Assembly: GCA_023091735.1 (NCBI GenBank)
Contig: JALKBU010000212.1
Location: forward strand, 1 to 60,560
Direction of reading: 5' to 3'
Length of the DNA stretch: 60,560 nt
Source of the DNA: Trichomonas tenax
Lineage: Eukaryota; Parabasalia; Trichomonadida; Trichomonadidae
Shown here one piece after another: positions 48,446 to 58,973 of this stretch; position 1 is the stretch's first letter; every line of letters begins with the position of its first letter. Position numbers and translations under genes: made by a program. The notes beneath the pieces are model-generated. The model was not told the DNA's origin. It made no database searches and was given only the letters and a program-made list of their open reading frames with translations.

Positions 48446-48808
48446 TATTAGATAAAAATAAATGTCATCTTTCGAAAAGTGTCAATAAATTATTCTAATT
48501 AGGGGTGTGAAAATTATTGAGGGTGTTTTCAAACAAAAACTGCATTATTAATTCAATCCAACTATACATACAGGCTTGTCTAAAACAGGATTTTGTACAT
48601 TGGGGGTCAATAACTTAGCAAAAAGTTAATCCAGTGAGTTAAAAACGAGTTTCGCCGACTTTGCGTATAAAAATTTAATTGCCCTTTTATATCCAAAGTT
48701 TAGAAGCCAGATCTAGGTTTTATTTTTGTTACACGTCTCTGCGAATAAAGAGAGTAAAGTAAATTTTCTGTTTATTATATGAAATATTTTAAGTAAAACT
48801 AATTTAGG
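48446..48808. other. Intergenic holding transposon copy C
   Basis: The 114-bp deleted element at 48572-48685 is the main content. The rest is unremarkable AT-rich DNA. Confidence 0.5.
48572..48685. mobile_element. Internally deleted Mutator-like element (copy C)
   Basis: The segment begins AGGCTTGTCTAAA and ends AATTTAATTGCCCT, the same two termini as the 739-bp copy B. It retains only ~90 bp of one arm (from ACAGGATTTTGTACATT to GCCGACTTTGCGTA). Almost the entire palindrome is lost. Flanks TATACATAC and TTTATATCC agree at six of nine positions, a probable decayed target duplication. This confirms the ends deduced from copy B. Confidence 0.82.
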
Positions 48809-51800
48809 TTAAAACCTAACGTCGCCGCACATATCGATGGAATAGGAGTAGCTGAAGAACTTGCCTGCAAACTTAGATGGGCTTAGCATGTTTCCATTCT
48901 TCTTGAAGTGGACTGATAAGACTTGGAATGGCTTAGCTTCGAGCGTGATCTTCTTGTCAACGAACTGAAGTGGCTGGGGGTTGATTTCCTCCATCGTGAC
49001 TAAGTTGAATGTCCAGTCACCCTCGAGAAGTGGGAACTCGACATCTGTCTTTATCCATCCTCCGACTGGTTCGACGAATCTTGCGATGAAGCCATCACCA
49101 GATTCGGCAAGCTTGAGTGCAGTAAGGATGAGCTTGTTGTCTGGGATTCTGATGAACTCCTCAGAGACCTGCTGTGTAGCAGTCTGAGCCTTACCGAAGG
49201 AGTTTGGTGTTGTAAGGTTGTCGTGGAGCATCTGGGAGCGAGCAGAGAATGGCTCGTTGTGGAAGTCAACTCTGACGACAAATCTTCTGTCACCGAAGTC
49301 AGCCCACTTGTCGACAGCCTGTGGTGCCTTCAAGAGTGACATCATCATCGTGTTGCCGTGGACATCGAAGCCTGCCTTGACATCAGAGCATAATGTGATG
49401 CCACCTGTGCCATCGGAAAGATCAGCCCATCTGCCAGACTCTTCGAAGACAGCGAAGTCGCGGTGTGTGTTGTAGTGAGTCTCGCGCTCGATGTAGCCGA
49501 ACTGAAGTCCGAACTTGGCCTTGCGTGCTCTGATTGTTGTTGGGATAACATACTTGAGGAGCTTGTCGTGCTGTGTCCAGTGAACAGCCGTGGCCATATC
49601 GATCGTTGTGCCGGAGAATGTCCAGATCTGCTCAATTGTTGTGAGCTCTGCCTGGCCATTGCCAACCTTCTTGATGTGCCATGTAAGCTTCAAGTGCTTG
49701 TCATCGACCTGTTCGAGTTTGTCGAAGACTGGTGGATCGATCTGCATTTCCTTGTGATATCTCTGAATATCCCAAGCTGGCCAGTTGAGTGGTCTGTCTT
49801 CATACAAGTTGAATGGAGAAGCGCTCTCAGCGATGAACTCTCTGAATCCAACAACAGCGGACTTGATGCCACCGAGTTCGTTGACGACGATTGTCATCTT
49901 GTCTGTCTTGACTGTGTTTGAAGCAGCATCGAATGTGAATGAATCGCAAACTCTTGGGTTCTCATCTGTCCAGTCGATTGTCAACTCTTGCCACTGATCC
50001 TGCTGCTCCTTAGTGTTGATTCTCTCTGTGACGGATGTACTGTAGACATCTGGGTTAGCATCCTGCTGCGTCTTCCAGCCGTAGAATGGAGCCTTGGATG
50101 AAACAGCGACGTTGGAGTTGACGTATGTAGCAAGCTTAGAGGCAAGGTTGCTCTCAAGTCCGACAAGAGAATCGAGGCAAAGCTGGCCGCGCCTTCTGAT
50201 ATCGATAGTAGCTTCGTTGATTGTTGTACCTGGAAGAGCATCGTGGAATTGGAAGAGGCAAGCCTGCTGCCAGATGTCTCTGATCATGTCCATGTGCTGG
50301 GATGAGTCGTAGCCGTATCTGGCTGCGAGGACGACCATCAAGAACTCGCAGTTCCTGAGGTGGTACTCGAGCTTCCTGTTAAGCCTCTTCGTTTCCTCCT
50401 GTGATGTGAATGTACCACGGTGGTATTCGAGGTAGAGTTCACCATCCCAAACTGGAAGCAATGGCTTGTTCTGCTCGATTTCCTCGAAGAGCTCTGGGAA
50501 TGTTGGGAACTTGACAGCTGGAACGCCCTGGACTCTTGGCAATTCGTTCATGAGGTTAATGTTCCAGATCATGTCCTCTGTCAAACCACCACCGCCATCA
50601 CCATTACCGATTGTGTTAAGAGCCGCGTGTCTGCAGACATCCTTCTGCTTGTAGTGATCGTAGCATCCTAAGATCTGAGCAACGGAAGCAACACCTGTGT
50701 ATGTTGTGTTCCATGCTGTTGATGATGTGTTTGTTGTGATGAAGTGAGCCATAACTTCACTGCCATCGTTGCCACGCCATGTGAATGTGTCGTATGGGAA
50801 CTCGTTGTATTCGTTCCATGAGATCTTGGATGTGACGAACTCGTTGATTCCGAAGCCCTGCAAAACTTGCGGCAAAGCAGCGGAGAAGCCGAAGCAGTCT
50901 GGAAGGAAGAGGCAGTTCTGCTTGAAGCCGAACTCACCTTCGAAGACGCGCTTACCGTAGAGCATCTGTCTGATCATTGATTCGCCGTTCAAGAGTACGC
51001 ACTCGTGTTCGAGCCAAGAAACGCCATCAACGATCCAGCGGCCATTCTTTGCAGCCTGAAGGACTCTGTCAAGGAGGTCCTTGTCGTTCTCTTGGAGCCA
51101 CTTGTAATGCTGTGAAGCTGTAGCGAGGTAGCGCCACTGGACTGGGTTCTCGAACTCGTCTGGTGGGTTCTCCTGAAGATGGAGCATTGTTGAGATTGTG
51201 TTTGCGCTCTTGTACTTAGAGATGTTGTATGGCCATAACCAGCATGTATCGAGGTGAGAATAGCCCATGATTGATGTACATGGATCGTCAGCTCCTGGCT
51301 TTCCGCGGATATCCTTGATTGTTCTGAGAATTTCGAGAGCAGCTGGAACTGAAGCGTAGAAAGCAGTGTTGTTTGGATCGTGGTCTCTGTTTGGCTTCAA
51401 GTAGACTGTATCGGACAAGTTTCTGATATCGAGCTTGCGGACAGCAGCATCAACGAGTGTGATGAGGCGGGACTTGTCTGGATTCATGTCATCGAGTAAA
51501 TCGATCAAATGGTACATGAAGTTCAATCTGTAGTACAAAGTCTCGGTTGCCTTATCAGTGAGCTCGATACCGAACTGAAGTGTCCTGTGTGAGCTCAAGC
51601 AGCGGCCTGTGAAGACTCTGAGCTCACAAGATCCGCTGGCATTGATTACATGAGAGTTGTGGAACTCATCGACGGCGCCAATTGTCTCTCCATTGTACCA
51701 GAATCTGCCTTCTGGGCCGCATGGTGTGTTATCATTGTACTGGTTCACAAGATAGTTTCTCTCAACATTGAATTTGACACGGATTGTGTGCTTCTGTGGG

Positions 51801-52465
51801 TCGTAGTCAGCTGGAATCGCACAGTCACCCTTGAATGCGTACCACTGGTACAATGTCTCGCCCCAAGCATATGGTTTCGTGTTATCGAAATCAACCCACT
51901 GATAGGAAGGAACGTCTGTCGGCTTCTTGAAGCTGCCATCAGCTGCTGTGCAGACCTGTGTGTTTGTCGCAGGAGTGAAGGACAAAACACGTCTGTCGTC
52001 GACCATTCCGCAGATTTTCTGGAACTTGTCCAAGATGTGCGGTGGATCATAGATGATGTTCGGAGTACCGGCAGCGAACTGGGAAAGAAGATACGTGACA
52101 CCCTCAGCGCCATTGCCAGTTGTCAGATCGATGTGGGAACTGAAATCAGCATCGATCTCGTCAGCGAGCTTAATTTGGCAGGACTGCTTTGCAATAGCCA
52201 CAACACCTACTGGTGTTCTTCTTGGGATCTTGTTCATCAAGTTTGTTTGCTCTGTCTGAGTCAATGGCTTGGTGGGGTCAATCGCAACAAGAATGTAGTT
52301 GTAGTTAGCTGTCGGATTTTGGTTGAATTGAATGAAATTGAATTCTATGGGTCCTGTTACTGCGTTATAAATCATCTTGGAACTCGAGCTGTTGGTCAAC
52401 ACACGTATCACTTCGTAGATGTTCACCCTCGAATCTACAATAAGGCCTATATTGGAGGTTCTCAT
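48809..52465 (-). CDS. GH38 alpha-mannosidase (MAN2C1/Ams1-like)
   Basis: This large glycosidase trims alpha-linked mannose. It has an N-terminal beta domain (~1-390), then the GH38 catalytic barrel with the zinc-binding GYSHLDTCWLWP and the nucleophile region FLPDCFGFSAALPQVLQGFG. The conserved GNGDGGGGLTEDM follows, then the helical middle domain (FQFHDALPGTTINEA) and long C-terminal beta domains. There is no signal peptide or TM, fitting the cytosolic/vacuolar MAN2C1 class. I prefer the ATG at 52465 because a TTCACTTCT initiator lies 3-11 nt before it; an ATG at 52492 would add nine residues. Length is ~1218 residues. Codons are GC-rich, implying high expression. Confidence 0.9.
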   Translation of the reverse strand: MRTSNIGLIVDSRVNIYEVIRVLTNSSSSKMIYNAVTGPIEFNFIQFNQNPTANYNYILVAIDPTKPLTQTEQTNLMNKIPRRTPVGVVAIAKQSCQIKLADEIDADFSSHIDLTTGNGAEGVTYLLSQFAAGTPNIIYDPPHILDKFQKICGMVDDRRVLSFTPATNTQVCTAADGSFKKPTDVPSYQWVDFDNTKPYAWGETLYQWYAFKGDCAIPADYDPQKHTIRVKFNVERNYLVNQYNDNTPCGPEGRFWYNGETIGAVDEFHNSHVINASGSCELRVFTGRCLSSHRTLQFGIELTDKATETLYYRLNFMYHLIDLLDDMNPDKSRLITLVDAAVRKLDIRNLSDTVYLKPNRDHDPNNTAFYASVPAALEILRTIKDIRGKPGADDPCTSIMGYSHLDTCWLWPYNISKYKSANTISTMLHLQENPPDEFENPVQWRYLATASQHYKWLQENDKDLLDRVLQAAKNGRWIVDGVSWLEHECVLLNGESMIRQMLYGKRVFEGEFGFKQNCLFLPDCFGFSAALPQVLQGFGINEFVTSKISWNEYNEFPYDTFTWRGNDGSEVMAHFITTNTSSTAWNTTYTGVASVAQILGCYDHYKQKDVCRHAALNTIGNGDGGGGLTEDMIWNINLMNELPRVQGVPAVKFPTFPELFEEIEQNKPLLPVWDGELYLEYHRGTFTSQEETKRLNRKLEYHLRNCEFLMVVLAARYGYDSSQHMDMIRDIWQQACLFQFHDALPGTTINEATIDIRRRGQLCLDSLVGLESNLASKLATYVNSNVAVSSKAPFYGWKTQQDANPDVYSTSVTERINTKEQQDQWQELTIDWTDENPRVCDSFTFDAASNTVKTDKMTIVVNELGGIKSAVVGFREFIAESASPFNLYEDRPLNWPAWDIQRYHKEMQIDPPVFDKLEQVDDKHLKLTWHIKKVGNGQAELTTIEQIWTFSGTTIDMATAVHWTQHDKLLKYVIPTTIRARKAKFGLQFGYIERETHYNTHRDFAVFEESGRWADLSDGTGGITLCSDVKAGFDVHGNTMMMSLLKAPQAVDKWADFGDRRFVVRVDFHNEPFSARSQMLHDNLTTPNSFGKAQTATQQVSEEFIRIPDNKLILTALKLAESGDGFIARFVEPVGGWIKTDVEFPLLEGDWTFNLVTMEEINPQPLQFVDKKITLEAKPFQVLSVHFKKNGNMLSPSKFAGKFFSYSYSIDMCGDVRF

Positions 52466-53925
52466 TAGAAGTGAAGTGAAATCGATTTTCATTCATATCA
52501 TCGAAAACACTTTCGTTGCAATTCCCTATACCAGAAAAGTCCATTTTTCTTCTCAAAAAGCGGAAATGACAATGAGAAATATAAATGACAGATTGTTTTC
52601 AATGTCGTAATTTCTTCGAAGGTCGTATTTAGCCTTAAAAATATGTGCGCTAATTGTACGCAAAATCTCAGACCCTCACTTTGTGAAATGTATCATGAAA
52701 TAAATTTGATGAAGCACAATATATGATTTTTATTTGTTGTTTAATGGTTTTGCCGATATTCTAGATTACATATGGAGTTTAAGAGGCTATAAATAAGTGA
52801 AATTTTTTGAAGAAGTGTTTTAACTCTCAAATTTGGTTTTTAGCGGCCAAAATTGGCAAAATTAGCATTATCATTATGTAAATGTTATAATAAACCATAT
52901 TTTAAAAAGCGGATAAGGTTAAAAGTCACGTTTTTCACAATTTATTTGACACCGTTTACATTAATAAAATAGTATATATAATGCTAATTATTTTCCCATC
53001 GTTTTTATTTTTATTAATCAATAATTTCAGCATATTCATTGGGAGGCTATGAATATAAGTTGGTGTATCACATTAAAAACATGTAATATGTGCATGCATC
53101 TATGCGTATTGCCGTCTCCGCAATGATTTCGTGTATTTATAAATTAAGATACTGAACAAATATTCAATTAGGAGCTTGTATTATTTGTAATATGTTACTA
53201 TATTGTTGGCATATGATATATTTATAATAAATATCGCTATTTATTCAATAATAAGCTGATATCAAATTGTTAATGAAAAATATGAAACGATATTATATAT
53301 GTTTAACACTACAATTATGTATGGCATCACATAAGAGTTATATTTGCCTATAAATGTTTGATCTAGTTCTGACCCCCAGAGTTGTTACACTTCTAATTTC
53401 CGGAATTAGAAAAACATCGTTAATTGAGCTTCGTGGATGAAAATTTACTATCCATCTCTGTTGTCTATTACTAAAATTACAGCAGTAAGGATAAATCTCA
53501 TTCACCCCTATTTAACATATTTACCCCCTTAAGTAAATCACTTCATGCGAAAATTCGATTTCATATGTTAATTTGAGATAAGGCCGCACCAACATAGAGC
53601 TCAGTTTGCAATATTCTCCCTGCTACAGAAATGAAACTCACATCACTATTCAAATTTGGAGTAATGATTCATCAATTTAATTTCATGTGAATTTGCAAAT
53701 AAACAGATAGAATTGTAATAAATCGATTTTGGAGTAGAATTGCGGTGTGATAATAGATACATTTGCTTTTTTCGAAAAAAGATTTTTTGATTTCACTTCA
53801 ATATTGAAATTTTGAAAAGAAACCTTTTGCGGTTTTATTCTCTAACTGATGTATTTTGGTTTGACAACCATTTTAAGAGTTTGTGGTTAGCTTACAGTTC
53901 ATTTTTGAGAGAATACGCCAAATAA
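52466..53925. other. Intergenic, 1.4 kb
   Basis: AT-rich, without a supportable gene. A 21-nt palindrome (TTCTAATT...AATTAGAA around CCGG) lies at 53391-53411. The last ~130 bases are open in the frame of the following pseudogene but interrupted by TAA at 53923, so its 5' end may extend into this region. Confidence 0.45.
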
Positions 53926-55023
53926 TCTTATTCACAAGTTAAAGGTGCACTGAATTCATTTTTATCGGTCAGTCTTGCGGGTAATGTAGGTGAAAGTAAA
54001 GTTCAATACTTTGGTAATAGTGTAACTATCGATTATCCTTGTACCAATGGAGTTTGTACAAATTCGAGATTAGATTTTAAAAGAGGAACATATTATATAG
54101 AGTTATGGGATGCATCCAGTGGATGGAAGGGTTCTGTACCACAAAATATAGGCTACGGTGCTAAAACTTCAGGAACTATTAAATTTGAAAATGATATTCG
54201 ATTATTTCTCTATATTGGACAGTCCGGAATGATGTGTGGAAGTCCAGTATACAATGGAGGATGAAAAGGAGCATGTGATCATGCCAATGGATTCAATCAC
54301 AATGGTGGAGGATCAACTGATTTGCGAACTGAAGAAAGCCATTGGACTGACTTTTTCTCGTTGAAATCCCGCATAATGGTTGCGGCAGGAGGAGGAACAG
54401 AGTATTTCGTATGTGTTGTTGAGCCTGAAGGCCAAGGAGGCGATTTAATAGCAGCCAATGGAACCGCTGCCAAGAATTATCCTTCTTATCATGATTATGA
54501 CATTCTCGATTTTTCCACAGGAGCAACTCAAATATCTGGTTGAATAGATGGTAAAGACCATAAGAAATATTATACTGATGGTCAAGATGGAATATTTGGA
54601 ATAGGAGGAAATGTTACCGCACCTTATGGATCAGGTGCTGGAGGTGGATATTTTGGTGGTGCAGCGGGTGTCACTCATAATTGGATTGGAACCGGTGCAG
54701 GTGGATCATCATTTTTCTCGTGACATCCAGGCTGCATAGTTATTGATATATCTATGACGCAAACTTCTAGTGCATTTAAAGATAATTCGTATCATTATTC
54801 GGGCCTGATTTTTTTTAATACTGACATTCTAAATGGAATTAACTCCAAGAATGCAGGTCATGGAAGAGCTCGAATTTCTTTTGTTTCTCCTTTGAATTAT
54901 GAAAGACAGGATAAATTCTTACTTATTAATTCTATGTTTGCTGAGAATTTCATCTTCATGACCATCGTTTTCGACTCAAACTGAAGTTTAATTTCGTTAC
55001 TAAAAGAAGAATTCTCGTTTTAA
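53926..55023 (+). pseudogene. Glycine-rich (ALK-like) surface protein gene with in-frame TGAs
   Basis: A single frame spans ~365 codons with no frameshift. It encodes a receptor-like Gly-rich domain of the kind abundant in trichomonad surface families: VTIDYPCTNGVC, DFKRGTYYIELWDASSG, then MVAAGGGTEYFV and GGYFGGAAG, and GGSSFFS-x-HPGC. TGA interrupts at 54262, 54541 and 54721. At 54721 the family residue would be Gly (SGHPGC, GGA); the other two also follow Gly runs. A fourth TGA at 54982 is followed by 12 more codons and TAATAAAC, which looks like a genuine end with poly(A) signal. An upstream TAA at 53923 may also be internal. No ATG start is evident. Most likely a young pseudogene. Confidence 0.72.
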
Positions 55024-55533
55024 TAAACACAACATTAATATACAGTCATTCTTGCTGTGTCATCGATTTTAACAGCATTTACTAAAAAACATCAAAGATC
55101 AAACAAATTAATCAGGATTAAATTTTCATGCATATGTATGTGACTAAATAAAGTAAATGCTTAAGCGCAGAATTGACTTCACTTTAATGAGTGACTTGCC
55201 CCTTCTCTATATAATTGGAACAAAAATCACTGTTAATTTTGACGTGTAAAATGCCTCTTTTGTTATGTAAAATTTTTTTCAATTATTTAAGGTTACATAT
55301 AGACACGTTAATTGTATTTGGCAAAAGTTTAAGGTTCGATGTTTGACATGTAGAGTGATTTTCTGACAAATTACCAAACACTGGGGGAAGTGTGAAAATA
55401 GCGAACAGCTGAAGCGAAACAAGGGGACCGGTGGTGGGCGGATTCATTGAGAGAGTTCAGGCGCATCATAGTTCAAGAGGGACACGGAAATTACAAAAAT
55501 TTTGACTTGATTTTACGGTTATTTTTAGACACA
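55024..55533. other. Spacer and 5' region of exportin gene
   Basis: AT-rich for ~350 bp, then GC-richer. The frame upstream of the chosen exportin ATG stays open for ~30 codons but contains no ATG, so it is probably untranslated. GTGTAAA and ACATGTAGAG sequences near 55245-55350 are only loose matches to the CATGTAAA motif. Confidence 0.4.
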
Positions 55534-58500
55534 ATGGAGGATAGTTTTGCATCATTAGCCGACCGACTCTATTCCTCAACAACAACGCCGGAAGAGAAAA
55601 ATGCTGTTAGTATGGAGATGGCGAGACTCAACGAGGAACCTGACTCGTGGCGCGCCTCTAAAGGAATTTTAGAAGGAAATTATTCGGACTACGCAAAAGT
55701 TTACGCATGTACACTTCTTCTCAATGCTGTGAAGAAGTTTTGGAATACGATGTCTTTCGAAGAATGTGATTCTATTCGAAATTTTGTTGCTGAAGTTTTA
55801 ATTAGCTGGTCTCAAGCAAATATTCATCAACGTGCCATTCCTTACTTATCGCACATCCTTTCTAAGATCATTATTCGCGACTGGCCACAGCACTGGCCCA
55901 CTGTTGTCGATGATATGATTAATGCTGGATTGCAAAACCCAGGATTACTCAATTGCATTCTCGTTCTCCTAAAAGACATAACTACAGATGTTAAAGAGTT
56001 CTCTGCAGGCGTAATCACATCGAATCGAATCAGCCAGCTCAACAGAGCTCTCATGAATGTCACTCCGAAGATCCTTGAACTGCTAGCGACGGTTTTGAAT
56101 GGTTCTTTGGATGAAGCCACAACTAAAAATGCAATGGAATGTTTTGGATCTACAGTTAAATGGTTAAATCCTGCAGAATTCTATCAATCAGAGCTTCTTG
56201 TACATCTTGTCAATAATTATTTGCCAAATCCTACGTATCAAGCAAGCATTTTGACAATTCTCGGTGAATTTGCAAACAACGACGCAACACAGCAGGATGA
56301 ATCATTCTATGCTGTTATTCCTGATCTGTTTAGAACACTTATGGATGCTATTGGAGCACCAGAATCTGCCGAACATGAATATTTCGCAGGTCTTTATTTC
56401 AATGATGAAGCACGCATTAATGCGTTGATTTTTATGCTCTACTCTTTCTGCTCTCACTTCCTCTCAGCCATCGAAAAGGCACAGCAGGCAATAGCATTAG
56501 GTGTAGGCTTCCAGTGGGTCAATGGTTTGTTCACTGTTGTCACTCCACAGTCTGAGTGCTTCAAGAATATCGTTGAGCTTTGGCTCGCTGTTTCTAAGCA
56601 CTATTGGTATGAGTCCAAGAACAGAACAGTTGAAGAGAATGAGATGTACTACGAGCACATGACTCGCGCGCAGCAGATCATTATCTGGAACATGCAGCGT
56701 CCTCCACAAATTATTATCGATATTTCAACAGAAGATCAATACGTCAGGAAGCAGTCAAATGACTCCGAAGAGGAACTTTACAAGTTGATGCATGAAGCAC
56801 TCATTTATTTAACAAATATCAACTCAAACGCAACGATAGAAACAATCTTCAACATGTTCGAAACTCTTGGTTCGGTCGAAAATCCTGAAATGCAGGTCAA
56901 CAAGATTTGCTGGGCTGCTGGTGCTGCCTCTGGAGCTATTCCAGCCGCTGATGAGAAGAAGTTCATCCTTGAAGTCCTTAAGAACCTCTTGGATCTCTTC
57001 GAAGGTGCAGAAGAAGGCCCAAGAGTTCTTTTAGGCTCAGGAATCATGTTTGTCTGCAGTCAGTATCCTAAGTTCTTGACACAGTATCAGAAGATCTTCG
57101 ATATCATCATCCAAAAGCTGTTCCAGTTCATGCACGAGAACTTCCAAGGAGTCAAGGAAATGGCTGTCACTGCATTCCGCATCATAGCAGAGAAATGCAA
57201 GCGCGCTTTCGTCCAGAGCCGTGGCCAGGATCTTTCTATGTTCTTAGAACTTCTTAATCATATTCCACATACAATCCAGGAACTTGAAACAGAATCTCCA
57301 CTCCTTTCCATCAAGCTTTATGATGCTATGTCCGTCATCATCACAGCTATGCCAGATGAAGGCGAGCGTGCCAACTCTGTCGTTGCTCTGATGAGCGACG
57401 CCAACGCGAGATGGAAGTACTTCTCACAGAACTTTGATGTCGGAGATGTTAACTCCGTCGAAATTATCACATACTTACTCAGATATAATGCTGTCGTTGC
57501 TAACAATGTCGGACGTGACTTCCATATCCAGTTCGACTTCCTCATCGAGACGATTCTCTTCTTATACAAGGTTTGCGCTGAACGCGCTGTTGCAGAGTGC
57601 GATGGTAGGGACGATAACCGCCTCATGACATCATTGAGATCGTGCCTTTCCGCTATCGCATCAGTTATCGGAAACTACTGCGACAACTTGAAGAACACAA
57701 CCCTTGTTAATGTGTTTGCAACAAGTGCAATTCCAAGATGCAATGAATTTATTGGTGCCACATATCCGATGTGTTTCTCTCCACTTGAACGTCTCCAGAC
57801 AAGCGACTTCTCAACACAGAATGTCTGTGCATGTGTTCCAGAGGTACTCAAGATGTACGCTGCATTCGTTAGATGTGTCCGCCAGACAATCATCGGACAT
57901 CTTGATGATATATATCAATCAATTTATCTCCCATCACTCACTATTATCCGTGGTGATGTCAATGACATTCTCCAGCTTCGTGCACCTCTCATGGATCTCG
58001 CTTCTGCAATCCTCACTAATGACTGCGCTATTTGGTTATTCGGCCTTCAGGAGGGAATATCAGATTTCATCGAGTCCATTGTTATTTGCATGAAATCTCT
58101 CCAGTACGAAATCAGCTTAGCCGGCATTCGCAACATGACAGATTTATATAAGAAGCTCAACAATGTCGCTCAGGTTCAGTACAAAGGCGCTTTCTTCGCC
58201 AAATACTACCTTGAAACAGTCAAGCTCACATTCGAAATCATGACTGATACAGAACACAAGTTTGCATTTAAGGAAGAAGTTGATTTGTTGTTCAGCATGT
58301 TTAAGATGCCCGCTGATCAACGGAACCCAGCAATGATTGCAGCAACAATTGCTGAGCTATTCCCGAATAGAGATGATACTTGGCTTTGCGCATACATCCA
58401 ACATGTTCTTCAGATCCCCGACTTAGCAACTCTGCGTGCCGAGATGGCGAACTTCCTCATAGACATAAAGGAGTACACGCCATACGATCGCGAGCTCAAC

Positions 58501-58611
58501 ATTGCTGCTGCCGAAGAGATGATGCGTATCCAGCGTGAGAACCCTGTTCCTGGTTTGGCTGGTCCAAGTGCTGTTACTAACGATGATCTTAATTTCATCG
58601 ACCCAGAATAA
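55534..58611 (+). CDS. Exportin-1 (CRM1), nuclear export receptor
   Basis: CRM1 binds leucine-rich export signals with RanGTP and carries cargo through the nuclear pore. The ~1025-residue HEAT-repeat protein has the N-terminal importin-beta-like region and IIIRDWPQHWPTVVDDM (CRM1 signature QEWPKHWPTF). The cargo-groove HEAT repeats include VNKICWAAGAASGAI and FVCSQYPKFL, and KLFQFMHENFQGVKEMA and FRIIAEKCKRAFV follow. The position equivalent to human Cys528, the leptomycin B target, is Phe489 here (NLLDLFE versus DLLGLCE). The start is the ATG giving MEDSFASLADRLYS. The stop TAA overlaps a TAAA poly(A) signal. The gene is well preserved although decayed surface genes flank it on both sides. 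Confidence 0.92.
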   Translation: MEDSFASLADRLYSSTTTPEEKNAVSMEMARLNEEPDSWRASKGILEGNYSDYAKVYACTLLLNAVKKFWNTMSFEECDSIRNFVAEVLISWSQANIHQRAIPYLSHILSKIIIRDWPQHWPTVVDDMINAGLQNPGLLNCILVLLKDITTDVKEFSAGVITSNRISQLNRALMNVTPKILELLATVLNGSLDEATTKNAMECFGSTVKWLNPAEFYQSELLVHLVNNYLPNPTYQASILTILGEFANNDATQQDESFYAVIPDLFRTLMDAIGAPESAEHEYFAGLYFNDEARINALIFMLYSFCSHFLSAIEKAQQAIALGVGFQWVNGLFTVVTPQSECFKNIVELWLAVSKHYWYESKNRTVEENEMYYEHMTRAQQIIIWNMQRPPQIIIDISTEDQYVRKQSNDSEEELYKLMHEALIYLTNINSNATIETIFNMFETLGSVENPEMQVNKICWAAGAASGAIPAADEKKFILEVLKNLLDLFEGAEEGPRVLLGSGIMFVCSQYPKFLTQYQKIFDIIIQKLFQFMHENFQGVKEMAVTAFRIIAEKCKRAFVQSRGQDLSMFLELLNHIPHTIQELETESPLLSIKLYDAMSVIITAMPDEGERANSVVALMSDANARWKYFSQNFDVGDVNSVEIITYLLRYNAVVANNVGRDFHIQFDFLIETILFLYKVCAERAVAECDGRDDNRLMTSLRSCLSAIASVIGNYCDNLKNTTLVNVFATSAIPRCNEFIGATYPMCFSPLERLQTSDFSTQNVCACVPEVLKMYAAFVRCVRQTIIGHLDDIYQSIYLPSLTIIRGDVNDILQLRAPLMDLASAILTNDCAIWLFGLQEGISDFIESIVICMKSLQYEISLAGIRNMTDLYKKLNNVAQVQYKGAFFAKYYLETVKLTFEIMTDTEHKFAFKEEVDLLFSMFKMPADQRNPAMIAATIAELFPNRDDTWLCAYIQHVLQIPDLATLRAEMANFLIDIKEYTPYDRELNIAAAEEMMRIQRENPVPGLAGPSAVTNDDLNFIDPE

Positions 58612-58973
58612 AGATAGAATCTATTTGATGTTATTAAAAAACATTGTTTTAAAAACCTGATATACATAATGGCAATCATCTATAGACCCAATTATTGTGA
58701 TCTTCAGCATTGCTTATTGTAAAATAAAATAAAATTACAACAAACTGTTGAATTTGTTTATTCTATTTTAATAAAATTTTTAAAATGATTTTATGTATAC
58801 TCATATAAAATTTGAATAAAATGATTATAATTTTAAAAATCACTTTTAAACGTGCTTCAATTCAACTTTCTAACAATTCTCTCAAAAGTTAATTATGATC
58901 GGTCGTTGTATTGTATGATAGAGAATTGAGTTTATTGAAAAAATCACTCAAAATATTTTTGCCAATTATATAA
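58612..58973. other. Intergenic, nothing seen
   Basis: Very AT-rich, with repeated AATAAAAT-type words. No feature is supported beyond the exportin 3' end. Confidence 0.5.

Noticed and set aside
51650..52468. 272-codon plus-strand frame opposite the alpha-mannosidase
   Set aside because: It is a shadow created by the GC-rich codon bias of the mannosidase; its translation has no domain and the GH38 frame is unambiguous.
53926..55023. Genome-wide reassignment of TGA to glycine or tryptophan
   Set aside because: The prenyltransferase alpha subunit ends naturally in TGA at its expected length, and no housekeeping gene in the window has an internal TGA.
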